This document shows positions 25,427-34,886 of a stretch of DNA of 56,651 nucleotides, piece after piece (positions within the stretch are counted from its first letter, which is position 1; every line of letters begins with the position of its first letter). Below the pieces are notes generated by a model that saw nothing but the letters and a program-made list of their open reading frames with translations, had not been told where the DNA came from and searched no databases. This DNA is from an uncultured SAR116 cluster alpha proteobacterium. GTDB taxonomy: Bacteria > Pseudomonadota > Alphaproteobacteria > Puniceispirillales > Puniceispirillaceae. Location: contig CACGLE010000006.1 in the NCBI GenBank assembly GCA_902573725.1, positions 1 through 56,651 of the forward strand, read 5' to 3'. Position numbers and translations under genes: made by a program.

Positions 25427-26028
25427 GATTCTATCTTCAAAAACTTTAACCCAATAAAAAGCTATCCGTAGAAAATAATTCCAGCAAATAAACATCTGTG
25501 TTGCCTGGAAAAACAAATGAGAAATGATGAGGGTAATGTTTTTGGACATTCAACTCTAATTGTTTCATTTAACATTTTATTGGTGTAATTGTAGTAACCA
25601 CCAAAATGGGTATTTTCTAAAATCTTTCTTATTAAAAGGCACTCAAAATTACATTACCCCTTCGACTTAAAACACCATTTTTTTATAATATGTTTTTTTT
25701 ATTTCATATATTGATTATCCGTTTGAATAATCCTCATACATTTTCCTAACCCATTTCATTTCATTTGGGTTTGGTACTAACTTTTTATCTTCTAATTGGT
25801 AACCAAATGGTGGTTCTCCATCTCAAAGTATTCCATTTTATGATGGGAATCCATGGTGTTTGCCGATATATCAATATTACTTTGCTTTAAAAGGCTGGAA
25901 AAAAAATCGTTAAAACTTTTTTAACTTTTATTTGTATAAAATTTTATTAAATGGCAAAAAAAAAGTGTATGGTATCACTTATTCAAACTTTATTTATTTT
26001 TAATATTAGAAAAATCAAAGGATTAAAA
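25427..26028. other. Gene-poor stretch with recombinase remnant
   Basis: About 600 bp without an intact gene. On the minus strand it holds a broken serine recombinase. On the plus strand near 25886-25912 a short frame ends YYFALKGWKKNR, loosely like the end of the rhodanese at 24657. Confidence 0.5.
25535..25822 (-). pseudogene. Serine recombinase (large resolvase/integrase) remnant
   Basis: Read on the minus strand, the segment PPFGYQLEDKKLVPNP, followed by NEMKWVRKMYEDYSNG, a stop codon and SIYEIKK, matches the recombinase domain of large serine recombinases. After a frameshift in an A run it continues KILENTHFGGYYNYTNK and ETIRVECP, again as in that domain. Two or more in-frame stops and at least one frameshift make it non-functional. 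The N-terminal catalytic serine domain is not found upstream. It is the only trace of a mobility gene in the proposed island. Confidence 0.7.
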
Positions 26029-26451
26029 ATGTTCAAATATCTTTTTTTAGTTATTTCATTTATTTCAATATCTTTTTGTAGCTCCGCTGAGACTATCGAA
26101 ATAGACATGGTAAATAAACTTGGAAAGGAAAAAATGGTTTATTCTATCAAAGTTGCAAAGATAGATATTGGAGATACAATTATTTGGAAATCAGCAGACA
26201 AAGGGCATAATGTTGAATTTGTTGAAATGCCAAAAGGCGTCAAAAAGTTTAAATCAAAAATAAGTAAAGATGCAGAATATAAATTTGAAATTCCAGGGAT
26301 CTACTTATACATCTGTACACCACACAAAGCTATGGGGATGATAGGTTTGGTAGTGGTTGGAGATGACCTAAGCAATTTAAACCAAATTAAAAAAGCTAAA
26401 ATGCAAGGCAAATCAAAAAAGATATTTAAAGAATTGTTGAAAGAACTTTGA
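26029..26451 (+). CDS. Pseudoazurin (type I copper electron carrier)
   Basis: 140 residues from the ATG at 26029 (AAAGGA upstream; a longer frame upstream lacks a ribosome site). A signal peptide spans 1-20 (SSA-ET). Copper ligands are H60 (GHNVEFV), C96, H99 and M104 (CTPHKAMGM), with the spacing of pseudoazurins. It carries single electrons in the periplasm. Its place just before soxS and soxY suggests it accepts electrons from SoxCD or the flavocytochrome and passes them to an oxidase; in other bacteria pseudoazurin can serve denitrification instead. Confidence 0.92.
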   Translation: MFKYLFLVISFISISFCSSAETIEIDMVNKLGKEKMVYSIKVAKIDIGDTIIWKSADKGHNVEFVEMPKGVKKFKSKISKDAEYKFEIPGIYLYICTPHKAMGMIGLVVVGDDLSNLNQIKKAKMQGKSKKIFKELLKEL

Positions 26452-26484
26452 TTTTTCTCAACTAGGCAAAAAAAGGTTTTTCTT

Positions 26485-26856
26485 ATGTTGTTTAAAAAGT
26501 TTAATTACTTTTTATTACCCTTAGTAGTATTTTTTTTATTTTTATCGAAATCAGTTTTTGCTGAAAATAAGCTTTTGATGATAACTGCAGATTATTGTAT
26601 TTTCTGTCAAATTTGGGAGAAAGAAATTGGTAATATTTACCCTAAGACTGATATTTCTAAAAGTTTCCCTTTAGAAAAAATTGAACTCGATGAGTACTTA
26701 TTTAATAACGATTTAAATGATAACAATAATTATGAAACAAAAATTACACCAACTTTTGTTTTCTATAGAGATAATAAGGAAATTGGGAGAATCACAGGTT
26801 ACTCAAGTACTGAAATGTTTTGGTGGCATGTAGATGAAATACTTGATCGTGATTAA
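26485..26856 (+). CDS. soxS: SoxS-like periplasmic thioredoxin
   Basis: 123 residues with a signal peptide (1-26, VFA-EN), a CxxC pair C38/C41 (ADYCIFCQIW) and the cis-proline loop ITPTF. The GRITGYSSTEMFWW tail is typical of SoxS proteins, which keep the SoxY cysteine reduced and help activate the Sox system. It is 33 bp from the pseudoazurin stop and 78 bp before soxY. Confidence 0.82.
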   Translation: MLFKKFNYFLLPLVVFFLFLSKSVFAENKLLMITADYCIFCQIWEKEIGNIYPKTDISKSFPLEKIELDEYLFNNDLNDNNNYETKITPTFVFYRDNKEIGRITGYSSTEMFWWHVDEILDRD

Positions 26857-26934
26857 GCATTTGATTGATTTGGATAAATTTATTATAAAATTATCATTAA
26901 ACATTTCCGTTGTTTATTATCTATGAGGATATAA

Positions 26935-27399
26935 ATGAAGTTAAAAAAATTAAGAAAAATATCAAGAAGAAATGCTCTGCAACTTATTGCTACTTTTACT
27001 GGAACAGCAATGCTCCCTTCAATATCATTTTCTCAAACTAACAAAGCCTTAGATAGGATAAACGAAATTACAAAAGGACTGGGAGCAATTGAAAGTGATA
27101 TTTACTTAGATCTGCCAGAAATAGCAGAAAATGGTAATCAGGTAAAAGTTAGCTTTGAAATGGACAGCCCTATGACTGAAACTGATCATGTAAAAGCTGT
27201 TTATATTTTAGCAGACGGAAATCCATCACCAAATGTTGCAAAATTCTATTTCACTCCAGAAATGGGGTCGTGTTCTGCAACAACTAGAATGCGACTATCA
27301 AAAACACAAAATGTTTATTTATTAGCTGAAAATAATAATGGCCAATTTCTTATGACAAATGCAAAAGTTAAAGTAACAATTGGCGGTTGTGGCGGATAA
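26935..27399 (+). CDS. soxY: SoxY, sulfur-carrier subunit
   Basis: 154 residues. A twin-arginine signal (ISRRNALQLIA, R11 R12) exports the folded SoxYZ complex. The protein ends in GGCGG, with C152 as the swinging-arm cysteine that carries the sulfur intermediate through the Sox cycle. GAGGA lies 7 bases before the ATG. soxZ follows 14 bp later. Confidence 0.96.
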   Translation: MKLKKLRKISRRNALQLIATFTGTAMLPSISFSQTNKALDRINEITKGLGAIESDIYLDLPEIAENGNQVKVSFEMDSPMTETDHVKAVYILADGNPSPNVAKFYFTPEMGSCSATTRMRLSKTQNVYLLAENNNGQFLMTNAKVKVTIGGCGG

Positions 27400-27413
27400 T
27401 TTAAGGAGTAGTT

Positions 27414-27740
27414 ATGTCTTCGATAAAACCAAGAGTAAAAGTCCCTAAAGAAGTATCGATTGATGAGATTGTTGAGATTAAAACATTAATCAGGCATCCT
27501 ATGCACAGTGGGCGAATGAAAGATGCTGATGGTCAAACAATTCCAAGACAGATAATCAATTTTTTTATAGCAAAATTCAATGGTAAAGATGTTTTCAAAA
27601 TGGAACTAGAACCATCAATATCAACTAACCCATATATTGTTTTTCAGTTCAAGGCTAAAGAAAGTGGAACATTTGATTTTGAATGGATAGACGATAATGG
27701 AGAAAAATATTCAATCTCTAAAAAAATGGCTGTTTCTTAA
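27414..27740 (+). CDS. soxZ: SoxZ, partner of SoxY
   Basis: 108 residues of Ig-like beta fold (KPRVKVPKEVSIDEIVEIKTLIRHPMHSG-type start, with HPMHSG typical). It has no signal peptide and is exported together with SoxY by the Tat signal of the latter. AAGGAG lies 6 bases before the ATG. It ends 2 bases before soxC. Confidence 0.96.
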   Translation: MSSIKPRVKVPKEVSIDEIVEIKTLIRHPMHSGRMKDADGQTIPRQIINFFIAKFNGKDVFKMELEPSISTNPYIVFQFKAKESGTFDFEWIDDNGEKYSISKKMAVS

Positions 27741-27742
27741 TA

Positions 27743-29032
27743 ATGAAAAAAAATAATAAAAATGAATTGTCTAAATTAAAAAATCGCAACCGTAGAGAAT
27801 TATTAATTGGTGCTTCAAGTGTTGGTGCTGTATCTTTAGCACCAAAAAACCTTTTATCACAAGAAGCAAATCCTGAAAACTTGCCCCCCAACCTTCCAGA
27901 ATGGACGCAATACCTTGGTGATGGAGTTGATGTAAATCCTTACGGAATACCCTCAGAGTTTGAGGGTCATGTTATAAGACGAAATGTAGAGTGGCTTACT
28001 GCAAGCGCTGAATCATCAGTAAACTTTACCCCATTACAAGATCTAGAGGGAATTGTAACGCCTAACGGTCTATGTTTTGAAAGACATCATGGAGGTGTTT
28101 CAGTTATTAACCCACAAGACTTTAGATTAATGATTAATGGTTTGGTTGATCGAGAAATGATATTTACCCTTGATGACTTAAAGCGTTTTCCTCAAACAAA
28201 TAAATTTTATTTTCTAGAGTGTGCCGCAAATGGTGGCATGGAATGGAGAGGCGCTCAATTAAATGGTTGTCAGTATACATTTGGAATGGTTCATAATGTC
28301 CAATATACTGGTGTTAAATTATCAGACATCCTTTTGGAAACAGGATTAAAAGATAAAGCAAAATGGGTGCTCGCTGAAGGAAGTGACTCTTCAGGTATGA
28401 CACGTTCTATCCCAATAGAAAAAATTTTAGATGATTGTATCATTGCGTGGGCAATGAATGGTGAAGCCCTAAGGCCTGAACAAGGATATCCGGCACGCCT
28501 TGTAGTTCCTGGATGGGAAGGGAATATGTGGGTGAAATGGATAAGAAGACTTGAGTTTGGAGACAAACCATACATGACTAGGGAAGAAACCTCTAAATAC
28601 ACAGATTTGCTAGCAAGTGGAAAAGCTAGAATGTTTACTTGGGTGATGGATGCAAAGTCAGTTATAACTTCTCCCTGTCCAGAAAAACCGATACTCTCAA
28701 AAGGATTACATCAATTAAGAGGACTTGCTTGGTCAGGAAGAGGTAAAATCAAACGAGTTGACGTTTCTATTGATGGTGGAAAAAATTGGAAAACCGCCCA
28801 ACTTCATTCACCAGTATTAAGCAAATCATTAACTCGCTTTACTTTACCATTTGAATGGAATGGGGAAGAATTAAAGTTACAATCTAGAGCTATTGATGAA
28901 ACTAACTATGTTCAACCAACTATTGATGAACTTCAAAAAATCAGAGGAGTAAATTCTATTTACCATAATAATTCAATAGCAACTTGGCTTATTTCAAAAA
29001 ATGGAAAGGTTGATAATGTTAGGCTTGGCTAA
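27743..29032 (+). CDS. soxC: SoxC, molybdenum sulfane dehydrogenase subunit
   Basis: 429 residues with a twin-arginine signal ([12 protein letters not shown]17 R18). It belongs to the sulfite-oxidase fold: the molybdopterin-binding cysteine is C160 ([14 protein letters not shown]), and the dimerisation domain follows from about residue 310. With SoxD it removes six electrons from SoxY-bound sulfane sulfur, which lets thiosulfate be fully oxidised without sulfur globules. soxD begins inside its last codons. Confidence 0.95.
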   Translation: MKKNNKNELSKLKNRNRRELLIGASSVGAVSLAPKNLLSQEANPENLPPNLPEWTQYLGDGVDVNPYGIPSEFEGHVIRRNVEWLTASAESSVNFTPLQDLEGIVTPNGLCFERHHGGVSVINPQDFRLMINGLVDREMIFTLDDLKRFPQTNKFYFLECAANGGMEWRGAQLNGCQYTFGMVHNVQYTGVKLSDILLETGLKDKAKWVLAEGSDSSGMTRSIPIEKILDDCIIAWAMNGEALRPEQGYPARLVVPGWEGNMWVKWIRRLEFGDKPYMTREETSKYTDLLASGKARMFTWVMDAKSVITSPCPEKPILSKGLHQLRGLAWSGRGKIKRVDVSIDGGKNWKTAQLHSPVLSKSLTRFTLPFEWNGEELKLQSRAIDETNYVQPTIDELQKIRGVNSIYHNNSIATWLISKNGKVDNVRLG

Positions 29033-29660
29033 ATATATAGTAAGCTTTTCACTAATAATCTTTTTTATAAACTCATCAGTTGCCAGTGATCGAAAATTTA
29101 ATTTAGGGCAAATTGCTACTAAAGAAGAAATTACCGGATGGGACATTGATGTGAGACCAGATGGTTTAGGAGCGCCAATTGGCAGTGGAACGGCTTTAAT
29201 TGGAGAAGAAATTTACACTGAACAATGCGCAGCTTGCCATGGTGATTTTGGTGAAGGAGCAGATAGGTGGCCTGCCCTCGTAGGAGGTGAAGGTAGTTTA
29301 GCTTCACACGATCCAGAAAAAACAACAGGAAGTTACTGGCCATATGCATCTACAATATATGATTATATATATAGAGCCATGCCTTATGGGGTTGCTCAAT
29401 CTTTATCTTATGACGAAACATATGAAATTGTAGCGTATCTTCTCTATATGAATGATATAATTGAAGAAGATTTTGTTTTATCAAATACAAACATTGGTCA
29501 AATTGAAATGCCAAATAGAGACGGTTTTTTATTACCCGATCCAAGACCTGATATTATAAACACTCAAGGAAACCCCTGCATGAAGAATTGTCAAGTATCT
29601 ACAAAAATTATTGGAAGAGCTAGAGACATTGATGTAACTCCAGAAGACGATAATTCTTAA
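29016..29660 (+). CDS. soxD: SoxD-like c-type cytochrome, short monoheme form
   Basis: 214 residues from the ATG at 29016 (AAAGG 6 bases upstream), overlapping the end of soxC. Signal peptide about 1-23. One heme site, CAACH at 71-75, with a likely Met ligand in [11 protein letters not shown]-terminal CMKNC pair lies in a tail without a second heme motif. Well-known SoxD proteins are about 380 residues and diheme, so this is the short variant lacking one cytochrome domain. It takes electrons from SoxC to the respiratory chain, probably through the pseudoazurin. Confidence 0.88.
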   Translation: MLGLAKYIVSFSLIIFFINSSVASDRKFNLGQIATKEEITGWDIDVRPDGLGAPIGSGTALIGEEIYTEQCAACHGDFGEGADRWPALVGGEGSLASHDPEKTTGSYWPYASTIYDYIYRAMPYGVAQSLSYDETYEIVAYLLYMNDIIEEDFVLSNTNIGQIEMPNRDGFLLPDPRPDIINTQGNPCMKNCQVSTKIIGRARDIDVTPEDDNS

Positions 29661-29684
29661 ATCATGGTAATTTAGAGAAACATA

Positions 29685-31373
29685 ATGCATTCGAGGAGAG
29701 AATTTCTTCAGTTAGCTTCAATTACAGCAATGTTAATTGGCAGTAATAATTGGAATGCCGTTGCCGCTCAACAAAAAATAACAGAAAATGATTTACTTAA
29801 GTTTGATTCAAAAGGTCAAATTACTTTACTTCATTTAACTGATATACATGGGCAACTTAAACCCGTTTACTTTAGGCCTCCCTCAGAAAACTTTGGAATT
29901 GGCAAGTATGAAGGTATTCCTCCTCATCTAGTTGGTAAAACTTTCTTAGACTATTTTGGTATAGCTCCAAATACGCCATTAGCTTACGCTCATACTATGC
30001 TGGACTACGTTCCATTAGCAAGAGAGTTCGGTAAGCTAGGAGGATTAGACAGAACAGCTAGTTTGATTAAAAAAATAAGGGCGGAAAGAGGAGAAGATAA
30101 AGTTCTCTTACTTGATGGTGGTGACACATGGCAAGGTTCATACACTTCTCTCAAGACACAGGGAGAAGATATGTTAGAAGCCATGAAACACCTTAAACCG
30201 GACGCTATGGTAGGTCACTGGGAGTTTACACTTGGTCAAGAGCGTCTCAATGAATTAATTGAGAAGTTAGATTTCCCTTTTCTTGGAGGTAATGTTTTTG
30301 ATACTGAATGGGATGAACCTGTATTTGAAAGCACATCCTATTTCGAAAAGGGAGGTGTAAAAATTGCTGTTATAGGTCAACATTTCCCTTACACACCTAT
30401 AGCTAATCCAAGGTATCTTGTTGAAGGTTGGTCATTTGGAATTAGGCCTGAAACTATCCAAGAAAATATTGATAAAGCAAAAATTAAAGGCGCAGAAGTA
30501 ATTGTTTTATTATCTCATAATGGTTTTGATGTAGATCAGAAGTTAGCAGCTATCCTAGATAATGTTGATGTTATATTAACTGGACATACTCATGATGCAA
30601 TCCCAAGGGCAATTAAGATTAAAGATACTTTGCTTCTTTCATCTGGTTCACATGGCAAGTATCTAGGCAGGATTGACCTCAAAGTAGACAATGGAAAAGT
30701 TGTTGATTTCGCATCAAATTTAATACCTGTTTTTTCAGATGTGATTCAACCCGATCCAGAAATGACTAGATTGATTAATAAAATCAGAGAACCATATCAA
30801 GAAGAATGTTCTCGTGTGGTTGGTCAGGCCGAGTCTTTACTTTACAGAAGAGGTAATTTTGGTGGACCTTGGGATAGTGTTATTTGCGACGCTATTATTC
30901 AGAAAAGAGATACTCAAATTTCTTTAAGCCCTGGTTTCAGATGGGGAACAACTTTATTGCCTGGCCAAAAAATAACTATTGATGATATTTATTCACAAAC
31001 TTCAATGAATTATCCAGAAGTATATAGAACTGAAATGAGTGGTGAAACAATTAAAAATCTCTTAGAAGATGTGTGCGATAATATTTTTAATCCTGATCCC
31101 TTCTTCCAACAAGGCGGAGATATGGTTAGAGTTGGCGGAATGTCATATACTTGTCATCCAAAAAATAAGATGGGCAATAGAATAAGTGATTTATCACTTT
31201 TATCTAATGGAGAAAAAATGGAAGCTCAAAAGAAATATACTATTGGTGGATGGGGATCCATTAATCCAGATGTAGAAGGCCCTGCTATTTATAATGTTTT
31301 GGAAGACTATATTTTAGATAAACAGAATATTAGTCCTAAACAAAATAATCCAGTAACAATAAAAGGTATTTAA
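29685..31373 (+). CDS. soxB: SoxB, manganese sulfate thiohydrolase
   Basis: 562 residues with a twin-arginine signal (SRREFLQLA). A 5'-nucleotidase-like metallophosphoesterase core gives LTDIHGQLKP, LDGGDTWQGS, the SoxB hallmark VGHWEFTLG and GHTHDAIP as metal ligands; the C-terminal domain runs from about residue 370. It hydrolyses the terminal sulfonate from SoxY-cysteine S-thiosulfonate, releasing sulfate. It closes the plus-strand sox operon and is followed at once by a bidirectional terminator. Confidence 0.96.
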   Translation: MHSRREFLQLASITAMLIGSNNWNAVAAQQKITENDLLKFDSKGQITLLHLTDIHGQLKPVYFRPPSENFGIGKYEGIPPHLVGKTFLDYFGIAPNTPLAYAHTMLDYVPLAREFGKLGGLDRTASLIKKIRAERGEDKVLLLDGGDTWQGSYTSLKTQGEDMLEAMKHLKPDAMVGHWEFTLGQERLNELIEKLDFPFLGGNVFDTEWDEPVFESTSYFEKGGVKIAVIGQHFPYTPIANPRYLVEGWSFGIRPETIQENIDKAKIKGAEVIVLLSHNGFDVDQKLAAILDNVDVILTGHTHDAIPRAIKIKDTLLLSSGSHGKYLGRIDLKVDNGKVVDFASNLIPVFSDVIQPDPEMTRLINKIREPYQEECSRVVGQAESLLYRRGNFGGPWDSVICDAIIQKRDTQISLSPGFRWGTTLLPGQKITIDDIYSQTSMNYPEVYRTEMSGETIKNLLEDVCDNIFNPDPFFQQGGDMVRVGGMSYTCHPKNKMGNRISDLSLLSNGEKMEAQKKYTIGGWGSINPDVEGPAIYNVLEDYILDKQNISPKQNNPVTIKGI

Positions 31374-31398
31374 AAAGGCGGCATATAACCGCCTTTTT
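31372..31398. terminator. Bidirectional intrinsic terminator between soxB and the FCSD flavoprotein
   Basis: A 10-bp perfect stem AAAAAGGCGG/CCGCCTTTTT with a 7-base loop, starting inside the soxB stop codon. A and T runs on both sides let it end the plus-strand sox operon and the convergent minus-strand pair. Confidence 0.9.
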
Positions 31399-31420
31399 AA
31401 ACTTTTTTTAATTTAAATAA

Positions 31421-32686
31421 TTAAGAAAACATATCTGTTGTTATACCTTCATACCAACCTATTGATTCTTCATAGGTAGCTTTTCTTAACGCACTATCTT
31501 CACCGGTTTTTGAAACAAATTTACTTGTTACATCGATAGCTTCTGAACCAGCTGCATAGCTTGCGCCAACTTTAATGCCATCATTTGTTGCAACTAATGA
31601 CCAACAAGTATTTGAGTAACGTGCATCAAATACCTTACTTCCTGTTAGAGTACCCCTGATATGATTAGCAGCAACTTTAGCTTGACTATTTGCTGAAAAA
31701 CCAGACTTTGGCATTGATTTAGCAACTGATGCATCACCTAATACATAGATATTTTCATCTGCTTGAGATTGCATTGATGCAGGAACAATTGGACACCAGT
31801 CACCATTGTTAACTCCAGCTGCCATTGCAATTGCGCCAGCCTTTTGAGCTGGAACAACACAAGCTGCATCAGCTTTAAAAGTGTCTAAATCAGTTTCGAA
31901 TTCCATCTTGGAAACATTTACATTCTTTATACCACCATGAGTATCAGCATCAATCCACTCAATCATACCAGGATAATGTCTCTGCCAACCTTCCATAAAT
32001 AAACCTTGCTTTGAGAATTTATTTTTTGGATCAAGAACCACGATTTTAGCAGTTGGATTAGACTTTTTAAACTGATGAGCAATCATAGACACTCTTTCAT
32101 ATGGTCCTGGAGGACATCTATATGGGTTTGGTGGAGGGACCATTACAAAAGTTCCACCTTGCTTCATGTTCATGACTTGATTTCTTAATAACTGCACTTG
32201 AGTACCTGATTTCCATGCGTGTGGCATGTGTGTCTGAGCCTCAGCAGAGTACCCATTTATAGTATCGTATTTAAGATCTATTCCAGGTGAAATGACAAGC
32301 TTATCATATGAAATTGAATTTCCTGAACCTAAAGTAACTTTTTTAGCTGCTGAATCTACCGAAACAGCCCACTCATGTACAACGTTGACACCTCTATTTA
32401 CAGCAAGACCATAATAATTGTGGCCTATCGAACCATAATTACGAAATCCGCCTAAATATAGATTAGAAAAAAAGCATGTATAATATCGCTTTGATGCTTC
32501 AACTAGTGTAACATGAACACCGCCTTTAGAATCTTTAGCAATGTACCTTGCTGCGGTTGCACCACCTGCTCCTCCCCCAATAACAACAACTCTTGGTAAA
32601 GCACCAAGTGAAATTGATGGCATTGAAATTGTAGCAACTGAGGTGGCAACAATACCTGTAAAAGTACGCCTTGAAATTTTTGACAT
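31421..32686 (-). CDS. soxF: Flavocytochrome c sulfide dehydrogenase flavoprotein (SoxF/FccB)
   Basis: 421 residues with a twin-arginine signal (ISRRTFTGIVA, R6 R7), FAD-binding GGGAGG at 37-42 and a second nucleotide fold. Two cysteines that form the redox-active disulfide of the family are visible in YRCPPGPYE and SNTCWSLVA. It oxidises sulfide in the periplasm and passes electrons to its cytochrome partner, encoded just upstream. GGGGAGG lies 6 bases before the ATG. It converges on the sox operon and completes its sulfide branch. Confidence 0.93.
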   Translation of the reverse strand: MSKISRRTFTGIVATSVATISMPSISLGALPRVVVIGGGAGGATAARYIAKDSKGGVHVTLVEASKRYYTCFFSNLYLGGFRNYGSIGHNYYGLAVNRGVNVVHEWAVSVDSAAKKVTLGSGNSISYDKLVISPGIDLKYDTINGYSAEAQTHMPHAWKSGTQVQLLRNQVMNMKQGGTFVMVPPPNPYRCPPGPYERVSMIAHQFKKSNPTAKIVVLDPKNKFSKQGLFMEGWQRHYPGMIEWIDADTHGGIKNVNVSKMEFETDLDTFKADAACVVPAQKAGAIAMAAGVNNGDWCPIVPASMQSQADENIYVLGDASVAKSMPKSGFSANSQAKVAANHIRGTLTGSKVFDARYSNTCWSLVATNDGIKVGASYAAGSEAIDVTSKFVSKTGEDSALRKATYEESIGWYEGITTDMFS

Positions 32687-32756
32687 TATATCCTCCCCAA
32701 ATAAATTAGCTATTAGAATGTTATCAGCTTTTAACCTGAAGTAAATGAAAATATAA

Positions 32757-33083
32757 TCATTTTGGTGGTTCTAATATACTAAAATAAAGTGCCAATGATC
32801 CAATTTGCTCATCATCAAGTCTCCCAGCAATCATTTGCATTATAGGATTTTCCATCTCTTTTGATCTGTACGCAAGCATTAAAGCAACGAAAACCTCTGC
32901 ATCCATTCCATTAATAGCAGGAATACCTTTACTAATTCCTGCCTGATGATGACATGCCGCACATTCGGCACTCAAATATTCTCCAAATTCTATATCACCC
33001 ATTGCAATAATTTTTTGCTCTTCAGCAAATACAAATTTGCAAAAAGATGTCAGGAAAAGAATTACAAATAAAAATATTTTCAT
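32757..33083 (-). CDS. Small cytochrome c partner of the sulfide dehydrogenase (SoxE/FccA-like)
   Basis: 108 residues from the ATG at 33083; a TTG six codons earlier is also open, and neither has a clear ribosome site. Signal peptide 1-20 (VFA-EE) and a single heme site C41-A-A-C44-H45 (ECAACHHQ), with Met residues in NPIMQMIAG as the likely axial ligand. Length and heme number match cytochrome c553-type subunits of flavocytochrome c. It precedes the flavoprotein by 70 bp on the same strand. Confidence 0.88.
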   Translation of the reverse strand: MKIFLFVILFLTSFCKFVFAEEQKIIAMGDIEFGEYLSAECAACHHQAGISKGIPAINGMDAEVFVALMLAYRSKEMENPIMQMIAGRLDDEQIGSLALYFSILEPPK

Positions 33084-33351
33084 ACAAAAATTAAAAAACA
33101 ATCAAATTTGATTTGTCAATTAGTTAAATATTATTATTAACAAGACAATGTAATTTTAAAGGAAAAACCGACTAACGAACAAAATAATTGGCGATAATAA
33201 AAACCAGATGATGTGAGCATGATAAGTTTCATGCTCACTCGGCCTCTCTCTTAATTCCCAAGTTAAATTGTTTTTACGAGAGGCATTAGTTTGGGCATTT
33301 ATAAAAGTCTACAAAATCACTAAAAAAATGGATGAAAACTGATTAGAAGTC

Positions 33352-34632
33352 CTATTCCACCAACGATCCCTCTCGCATAGCGTCAATCATGAAGAATTTT
33401 AAATCAACTGCTTTAGCCGCCGTATGAACTGCTATGATCACTGAGTTATCCATATCGATCATCATCCCATTACCAAGACGCCCTTCTAATCCGAAGATGT
33501 TTCTTCCCCTCAAACCATCATAATCAAAATACATCATGCCTCCATATTTATGAGCATAATAACTAGGGTGACTATAAGATTTTCTTGAACTAGGTTCATA
33601 CCGTGTCCATCTTCGAGCTTCAGATTGAATGGTTTTCAAATACTGCCCTACACAAGTATTTTCTTGGTAATCCCGCATCATAGCTATTCCCACACGAAGA
33701 AAATCTTTCCTTGTAAAATAAAAATCTCCAGCTATCCTCGTTTGAAGGCTACCCCCGGGAAGATTATTGTCTTCGCCGCCGTAGTATGTTTTTGGTCTCA
33801 GCTCTATGAACATCTTATTTTCTATTCTTACGTGGTTTTGAAACAATTCTCTTAGAAAATCGAGGTATTCATCTCCGATTTTGTAGGCAAGATAATTCGC
33901 CACCACATCCTGAACGACGTTGTTATAAAAAACTTCTCGTTTATGTTGAGGCGAAGTATCGCGCAAGTAATGTGCAACTTGATTAAAGCCCATATCGCGA
34001 TGGGATACCCCTTTAGTTTCTGGATGCAGAATAAAGCTATCATTTACGAGATGACTATCTCCAGCGTACATATCCAATAGATCTTTCAAGACTTGTTTTC
34101 CGTAGACAGTGTTCTTCATCATTGGCCAATCAATAGGGTCGTAAATGGAGTCAATGTAACCATCACAGATGGCGTGTCCCACTAAGTATGAAGTAATGCC
34201 TTTTCCTGAAGAATAGTTCCACATGAATGTGCTATCTGTTATATCGTTTGAAAATCGACCTTTGGCAGCAACTCCATCATACTTAATACTTCCTTTATCA
34301 AAGAAGAGATAACTCAGCATATATCCTGTATTAAGCTCTTGCTCTAGATGTGCATTTTCATCGTTATTTAATGTTGTGATAGAATGATGAGTATCTACCG
34401 GGTCTATGTAGATGATTCTCTTTTGTATTTCCCTACTTTTTAACCACCGAAGTTTCCTTTTTTCTACGAGCGAAATTGTAGCGTCGTTAGGTCGAAACTC
34501 TTCAGGCATTTCATGGCCAGAGAAATTACTATTCGCTGTTCCACCTTCATTTTCTTTGGGAATTATAATTGGGCTTTCACAGGCGGTTAGAAGCGGGGCA
34601 AAGAGCACAGCCAAATAGATTTTTAGATTCAT
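33352..34632 (-). CDS. Serine-hydrolase lipoprotein (beta-lactamase/transpeptidase-like)
   Basis: 426 residues with a lipoprotein signal (LLTAC, lipid-modified C18) and AGGTG before the ATG. Within the fold, S141-S-G-K144 fits the SxxK nucleophile motif of class C beta-lactamase-like serine hydrolases, and GRLGNGMMIDMDNSVII occupies the place of the KTG strand region. The YxN motif is not obvious. It would act in the periplasm as an esterase, peptidase or of unknown specificity; real beta-lactam hydrolysis is unlikely to be its role. It has no evident link to sulfur oxidation and looks like island cargo. Confidence 0.65.
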   Translation of the reverse strand: MNLKIYLAVLFAPLLTACESPIIIPKENEGGTANSNFSGHEMPEEFRPNDATISLVEKRKLRWLKSREIQKRIIYIDPVDTHHSITTLNNDENAHLEQELNTGYMLSYLFFDKGSIKYDGVAAKGRFSNDITDSTFMWNYSSGKGITSYLVGHAICDGYIDSIYDPIDWPMMKNTVYGKQVLKDLLDMYAGDSHLVNDSFILHPETKGVSHRDMGFNQVAHYLRDTSPQHKREVFYNNVVQDVVANYLAYKIGDEYLDFLRELFQNHVRIENKMFIELRPKTYYGGEDNNLPGGSLQTRIAGDFYFTRKDFLRVGIAMMRDYQENTCVGQYLKTIQSEARRWTRYEPSSRKSYSHPSYYAHKYGGMMYFDYDGLRGRNIFGLEGRLGNGMMIDMDNSVIIAVHTAAKAVDLKFFMIDAMREGSLVE

Positions 34633-34886
34633 ATAACACCTGTTTTTAAATAAATTTCAAACGTGCGTTTTTAAAAATATAGGAAATACGAGATTGACTG
34701 GTTTTGCATCTGTATTCACTGGGTAAATCCATCTTGTTAGACTATTAAATTTACTTACTTGTGTCATCTTTAAAGTGCCCTTTCCCCCAATCTAAGGTCA
34801 TAGCCATATACCACCCCCACAATAGCAAAAAGAGAGAGAACGGATACAACTGCGATTTTTCTGATGGTGTGTATAGATTTAATCTT
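34633..34886. other. Intergenic region with a degenerate copy of the rhodanese 5' end
   Basis: About 250 bp with no intact gene. The part next to the nuclease gene is the rhodanese-like remnant (34809-34880, minus). A second open frame through the same bases could encode a short membrane peptide ending MAMTLDWGKGHFKDD, with no start signal I can support. Confidence 0.5.
34809..34880 (-). pseudogene. Remnant of a rhodanese signal-peptide region (border repeat, right copy)
   Basis: Over 72 bases this matches 24651-24722 (opposite strand) with about 14 mismatches by eye. Translated in the rhodanese frame it gives HTIRKIAVVSVLSLFAIVGVV against HTIIKISVVSFLALLAIVGVV in the intact gene. The start codon is changed to ATA and the frame stops soon after the signal region, so the catalytic domain is missing. 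It begins 7 bases beyond the nuclease stop. Confidence 0.75.

Noticed and set aside
25886-25912. Plus-strand fragment ending YYFALKGWKKNR, similar to the end of the rhodanese
   Set aside because: Too short and with several mismatches; it could be a rhodanese tail remnant, but chance or another small gene cannot be excluded.
34740-34880. Short membrane peptide ending MAMTLDWGKGHFKDD in a second frame
   Set aside because: Open frame, but without a ribosome site or supported start, and it overlaps the clear rhodanese-derived remnant.
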